From Zhouia amylolytica (GTDB taxonomy: Bacteria; Bacteroidota; Bacteroidia; Flavobacteriales; Flavobacteriaceae): a DNA stretch of 64,000 nucleotides. Numbering within the stretch: position 1 is the first letter of the stretch; each line of letters begins with the position of its first letter. The notes beneath the pieces are model-generated. The model worked only from the letters and a program-made list of their open reading frames with translations, ran no database searches and was not told where the DNA came from. This document shows, one piece after another, positions 60,360 to 64,000 of this stretch. The translations under genes were made by a program, and so were the position numbers. The stretch covers positions 1 through 64,000 of the forward strand of contig NZ_FPAG01000009.1 in assembly GCF_900116365.1 (NCBI RefSeq), written 5' to 3'.

Positions 60360-62648
60360 CTATGCTTTCTTTTTGCGCTTTCCACGCTCTTGTGCATCTA
60401 CAACGGCCACAGCGGCCATATTTACCATTTCTTCAACACTGGCTCCAAGTTGAATAACGTGTACCGGCTTGTTCATCCCTAACATTATAGGCCCGATAGA
60501 CTCTGATTTATTCAATTCTTTTATGAGCTTATAGGTAATATTAGCCGAGGCCAGGCTCGGGAAAATTAATGTATTTACTTTTCTGCCTGCCAATTTAGAA
60601 AACGGAAATTTCGATTGATGCAGCTCCTGATTCAGGGCAAAGTCTGTTTGAATATCTCCATCAACTATAATTTCAGGATGCTCTTCATGCAACATTCTCA
60701 CTGCATCATTTACCTTTCTGGCGACCGGATGCTCCGATGAACCGAAATTCGAATATGACAACATAGCAATTACCGGTTCTAAACCAAACAACTTCACTGC
60801 AGAAGCAGTCATTTGAGCGATATTAGCTAAATCATTCGCTGATGGCTCAATGTTTATTGAAGTATCTGCAAGGAACATAGGACCACGTTCGGTCATCATT
60901 AAATTTACCGCCGCTACTTTAGACACATTATTTGCCTTTCCGATAAGCTCTAACATTGGCCTTACCACGGTTGGATATGACCTTGAATATCCAGAAATCA
61001 AACAATCAGCATCGCCTTCATTCACCATCATAGCCGCATAATAGTTACGCTCACGCATCTTCTTCTCAGCTTCATACAAGGTAACGCCTTTGCGTTTGCG
61101 TAATTCCCAATATTGCTTGGCATATTGCTTTTTCTTCTCGTTATGATCGTCTGTTTTGGTATCAATAATCGTTAGATCGGCGTCGAATTCTAATTCTTGC
61201 TTAAGTTCAAGAATTACATCTTTTCTTCCCAAAAGTATCGGAATTCCAATACCTTCATCAAAGACTATTTGCGCCGCCTTAAGCACATCTAAATGATCTG
61301 CTTCAGGAAATACGATTCTCTTTGGATTTGTTTTAGCTCTACTATGAAGTAATCGCAGTAATTTATTGTCATTACCCAAACGCTGCAATAATTGTTCTTC
61401 ATAACGCTCCCAATCTTCGATAGGTTCTTTAGCTACTCCACTTTCAATAGCTGCCTTTGCAACAGCAGGAGGAACTGTGGCTATTAACCTTGGATCGAAT
61501 GGTTTTGGTATAATGTATTCGCGTCCGAATGTCAATTTGGTTTCTCCATATGCGATATTCACTTGTTCCGGCACCATTTCTTTTGCCAATTCTGCCAATG
61601 CACGAACGGCTGCCATTTTCATTTCTTCATTTATCTTGGTAGCTCTAACGTCGAGGGCTCCACGGAAAATAAAAGGAAAGCCCAGTACATTATTCACCTG
61701 ATTAGGGTGATCTGATCTTCCGGTTGCCATGATAATATCTTCCCTGGTTTTAATAGCAAGGTCGTAGGCGATTTCTGGGTCTGGGTTTGCCATGGCAAAT
61801 ACAATAGGATCTACTGCCATAGCATTCAACATCTCAGGAGTTACAATATCTGCAATAGAAAGTCCAATAAAAACATCTGCATCTTGCATCGCTTCTTCTA
61901 GGGTGTCTATTTTTCTATCTGTAGCAAATTCCGCTTTTTCTGAAGAAAGGCTATCTCTATCACTTCTAATTACCCCCTTACTGTCAAGCATTACTATATT
62001 TTCTGCCTTAGCTCCAAAAGCCTTATAAAGCCTCGTACATGAAACTGCCGCCGCTCCTGCTCCACTAATTACAATGCGAACTTCATCTATTTTCTTCTCG
62101 GCAATTTCCAACGCATTCAACAAGGCTGCTGCAGAAATAATAGCTGTACCGTGCTGATCGTCGTGCATCACAGGGATGTCGAGCTCTTCTTTGAGTCTTC
62201 TCTCTATTTCAAATGCCTCTGGAGCTTTGATATCCTCAAGGTTAATACCTCCAAAAGTAGGAGCTATTGTTTTTACTGTTTCTATGAACTTATCGACGTC
62301 CTTGGTATCTAGTTCGATATCCATACCATCGATATCAGCAAATATCTTGAATAAAAGTCCTTTCCCTTCCATAACAGGCTTAGAGGCTTCCGGACCGATA
62401 TCACCAAGACCTAATACTGCAGTACCATTTGATATTACGGCTACGAGGTTTCCTTTTGTCGTATACTTATATGCGTTGCTTTTGTCTTTAGCAATCTCCA
62501 AACAAGGTTCTGCTACTCCGGGAGAATACGCTAATGCCAAATCCCTTTGTGTTGCATATTTTTTGGTTGGAACTATTTTAATCTTCCCGGGCTGGGGCTT
62601 GGCATGGTACACCAATGCCTCTCGCCTTCTAGTACTGTCTTTACTCAT
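60360..62648 (-). CDS. maeB: NADP-dependent malic enzyme with phosphotransacetylase-like domain
   Basis: Cytosolic enzyme of 762 residues that converts malate to pyruvate and CO2 with NADP+. The malic-enzyme domain (about 15-425) contains RDLALAYSPGVAEPC, IEGEKGLLFKIFADIDGMDIE-type strands, DDQHGTAIISAAALLNAL (about 161-178) and the dinucleotide fold VRIVISGAGAAAVS. The C-terminal 320 residues (about 430-755) are the PTA/PTB fold, with RIVFPEADHLDVLKAAQI. In MaeB that domain is regulatory (acetyl-CoA) and not catalytic. Length equals E. coli MaeB (759). It is a single gene with a promoter box 26 bases upstream and a strong terminator. Confidence 0.96.
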   Translation of the reverse strand: MSKDSTRRREALVYHAKPQPGKIKIVPTKKYATQRDLALAYSPGVAEPCLEIAKDKSNAYKYTTKGNLVAVISNGTAVLGLGDIGPEASKPVMEGKGLLFKIFADIDGMDIELDTKDVDKFIETVKTIAPTFGGINLEDIKAPEAFEIERRLKEELDIPVMHDDQHGTAIISAAALLNALEIAEKKIDEVRIVISGAGAAAVSCTRLYKAFGAKAENIVMLDSKGVIRSDRDSLSSEKAEFATDRKIDTLEEAMQDADVFIGLSIADIVTPEMLNAMAVDPIVFAMANPDPEIAYDLAIKTREDIIMATGRSDHPNQVNNVLGFPFIFRGALDVRATKINEEMKMAAVRALAELAKEMVPEQVNIAYGETKLTFGREYIIPKPFDPRLIATVPPAVAKAAIESGVAKEPIEDWERYEEQLLQRLGNDNKLLRLLHSRAKTNPKRIVFPEADHLDVLKAAQIVFDEGIGIPILLGRKDVILELKQELEFDADLTIIDTKTDDHNEKKKQYAKQYWELRKRKGVTLYEAEKKMRERNYYAAMMVNEGDADCLISGYSRSYPTVVRPMLELIGKANNVSKVAAVNLMMTERGPMFLADTSINIEPSANDLANIAQMTASAVKLFGLEPVIAMLSYSNFGSSEHPVARKVNDAVRMLHEEHPEIIVDGDIQTDFALNQELHQSKFPFSKLAGRKVNTLIFPSLASANITYKLIKELNKSESIGPIMLGMNKPVHVIQLGASVEEMVNMAAVAVVDAQERGKRKKKA

Positions 62649-62674
62649 AAGTTCATTCTTTTAAAATGAAGCTA

Positions 62675-62682
62675 CAAAGGTA
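62675..62682 (-). promoter_or_regulatory. -7 promoter box (TACCTTTG) for maeB
   Basis: A minus-strand exact match to TAnnTTTG, 26 bases upstream of the maeB ATG. No good TTG is found at 19-21 bases. Confidence 0.5.
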
Positions 62683-62965
62683 AAAGTTATCTTGGATATA
62701 CCACCACCTTAAAACTGTTGTTTTTAAATAATCATCATCTCAGGGTTTTTACGAATCATCTGCCGGAAATTAACAAGTATTTCATTGACACCTGCACCCT
62801 TAGGGGTGCTATAATTCTATACCGGGAACGCATCATCTTTCTGATACTAATATTGCTCGGACCAGGTTCCTTTTTAGCTCCTGTAATCGGAACGAAACCG
62901 GGAGAGATGATTAACTTTTTCATTAGGGAACAAGCGAAGATGGATAAAGATTATTTAGGGATATT

Positions 62966-62998
62966 ATGGGGATAACATGGGGATAATATGGGGATAAC
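62966..62998 (+). repeat. 11-bp tandem repeat, three units
   Basis: ATGGGGATAAC, ATGGGGATAAT, ATGGGGATAAC, with a degraded unit (TTTAGGGATATT) just before. The period is the same 11 bases as the array at 10571-10625, but the unit sequence differs. Confidence 0.85.
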
Positions 62999-63248
62999 CT
63001 TGCATTATTTGCCGATCAAGTTTGTTTTAACGTCGACGCAGCCCCTTAATTCCAATATCGATTTAGAACCCTTCGACGGCTAATGACCGGGATTTTTATA
63101 TTCGTATAAATGCGCTTGAAATTCACGTAATGAAAAACCTGACAGAACTGAAAATTCACCAATTATTTCAAGATAATAGAATCAGATCCAAGGATTCATT
63201 TTTTTTATAGAAAAGTGCTTTTGAATATCTCTATTGAGGAAGGGTTGT

Positions 63249-64000
63249 TTATTTGAGAAAATCTATGTTTCTCTTGAGTCCGGAGAATTTGGTACGCTTT
63301 ACAGCAGATTTCTTAAAGACCTTTCTAAAGACATCTTCTGTAATTTCTTCCCAATCCTTTTTGGTCATCGACAATAAATCGGGATGCGGGTTAAACAGTG
63401 GTTCATTATGGGGCTTCGAAAAGCGATTCCACGGACAAACATCCTGACACACATCACAACCAAACATCCAGTTATCAAATTTACCGCGAACATCTTGTGG
63501 TATTTCATTTTTAAGTTCGATGGTAAAATACGATATACACTTACTTCCATCAACCACATAGGGTTCTACGATTGCCTGGGTAGGACATGCATCGATACAT
63601 GCGGTACAACTACCGCAGTGATCAGTTACAGGGGTATCACAGGCCAGGTCCAAATCGATAACCAGCTCAGCGATAAAGAAAAACGAGCCAACTTGTTTAG
63701 AGAGCAGGTTGGCATTTTTACCAATCCAGCCCAGTCCGCTTTTTGCGGCCCATGCTTTATCTAAAACAGGTGCCGAATCGACAAAAGCACGACCATTTAC
63801 TTCACCGATCTCCTCCTGAATAAATTGCAGTAATTGTTTCAGCTTATCTTTAATCACAAAATGATAATCGGTACCATATGCATATTTAGAAATCCTGGGA
63901 GCTTCAGGATCCTCCTGGGTATTTTCAGGGTAATAATTAAGGAGCATGGAAACCACAGATTTTGACCCTTCGACTAATTTACGCGGATCTAAACGTTTAT
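63249..64000 (-). CDS. queG: epoxyqueuosine reductase (C-terminal part, cut by window edge)
   Basis: The last 249 residues of QueG, which performs the final step of queuosine synthesis on tRNA, reducing epoxyqueuosine with cobalamin and two [4Fe-4S] clusters. The reading frame stays open to base 64000; the sequence there ([23 protein letters not shown]) is the family's usual internal segment, so the start is outside. The cluster ligands are [12 protein letters not shown] and [15 protein letters not shown] near 63956 is inside the conserved region and is not the start. Confidence 0.95.
   Translation of the reverse strand, partial: KRLDPRKLVEGSKSVVSMLLNYYPENTQEDPEAPRISKYAYGTDYHFVIKDKLKQLLQFIQEEIGEVNGRAFVDSAPVLDKAWAAKSGLGWIGKNANLLSKQVGSFFFIAELVIDLDLACDTPVTDHCGSCTACIDACPTQAIVEPYVVDGSKCISYFTIELKNEIPQDVRGKFDNWMFGCDVCQDVCPWNRFSKPHNEPLFNPHPDLLSMTKKDWEEITEDVFRKVFKKSAVKRTKFSGLKRNIDFLK

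Larger units (their letters stand above)
62649..63248. other. 600-bp region between maeB and queG
   Basis: Apart from the maeB promoter box and the tandem 11-bp units (62966-62998), nothing was recognised. An open frame at 62718-62975 has no family resemblance and no promoter, and it runs into the repeat units at its end. It is unlikely to be a gene. The 63000-63248 part contains no motif that I could identify. Confidence 0.5.

Noticed and set aside
62718-62975. Open frame of 85 codons between maeB and queG
   Set aside because: No recognisable family and no promoter match. Its end is the tandem repeat, and the composition is not gene-like.
1-64000. CRISPR array, transposase or insertion sequence
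   Set aside because: No regularly spaced identical repeats with unique spacers and no transposase-like protein was seen. The 11-bp tandem repeats have no spacers.

Overview
The window is an AT-rich piece of a Bacteroidota chromosome, almost certainly from the class Flavobacteriia (a gliding, aerobic, probably marine Flavobacteriaceae member). The evidence is the type IX secretion translocon gene sprA between ruvA and gcvH, a SusC/SusD pair with ECF sigma factor and FecR, two TonB proteins, many lipoproteins with short N-regions, and the promoter motif TAnnTTTG (with TTG about 20 bases upstream at the two best sites). No rRNA or tRNA gene, CRISPR array or transposase was recognised.

Layout. 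1-7.0 kb is an accessory, repeat-rich stretch. It holds a lone Mrr-type restriction endonuclease, a small Tat-signal protein, a beta-propeller lipoprotein, a membrane protein, a lipoprotein of unknown function and a TlpA-type thioredoxin lipoprotein. Two of these genes are bracketed by short inverted repeats sharing GTTACAGC, and a 79-bp direct repeat lies upstream of two others. 7.5-10.3 kb holds an iron-type alcohol dehydrogenase resembling phosphonoacetaldehyde reductases and an organophosphate-type MFS transporter. Upstream of them lie a frameshifted small gene, a perfect 17-bp palindrome and an 11-bp tandem repeat. 11-18 kb holds a DUF1508 protein, a small exported protein and a complete RND efflux operon (adaptor, pump, outer-membrane factor). 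18-24.6 kb holds small secreted proteins, an AHSA1-like protein, an operon of a formylglycine-generating-enzyme-like lipoprotein and an S15 peptidase, and fabD.

24.9-31.9 kb is a nutrient-uptake locus: ECF sigma, FecR anti-sigma, SusC with a signalling domain, and SusD. It has no degradative enzyme beside it. 32-38.8 kb is housekeeping: a gamma-carbonic anhydrase family protein, a three-domain NifU protein, a PiT phosphate permease fused to a PhoU-like domain, dodecin, two MscS channels and tsaB. 38.8-44.6 kb is a five-gene MacAB-TolC-like exporter. 44.7-49.9 kb serves respiration: cyoE, two cytochrome oxidase subunit III genes and a subunit IV-like gene. A terminator separates these from a second operon with a cysteine-less SCO-like protein, SCO1, a DUF420 protein and a CxxC mini-protein. 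50-64 kb runs (all on the minus strand) queG (cut by the window edge), maeB, ruvA, sprA, gcvH, a VanZ-like gene and two tonB genes.

Most of the window is ordinary core flavobacterial genome. The parts that deserve attention are the repeat-bounded genes at 2.5-5.3 kb, the possible phosphonate module with its regulatory palindrome and broken upstream gene, and the SCO-like protein that has lost its copper-binding cysteines. No clearly new biological system could be demonstrated by reading alone.
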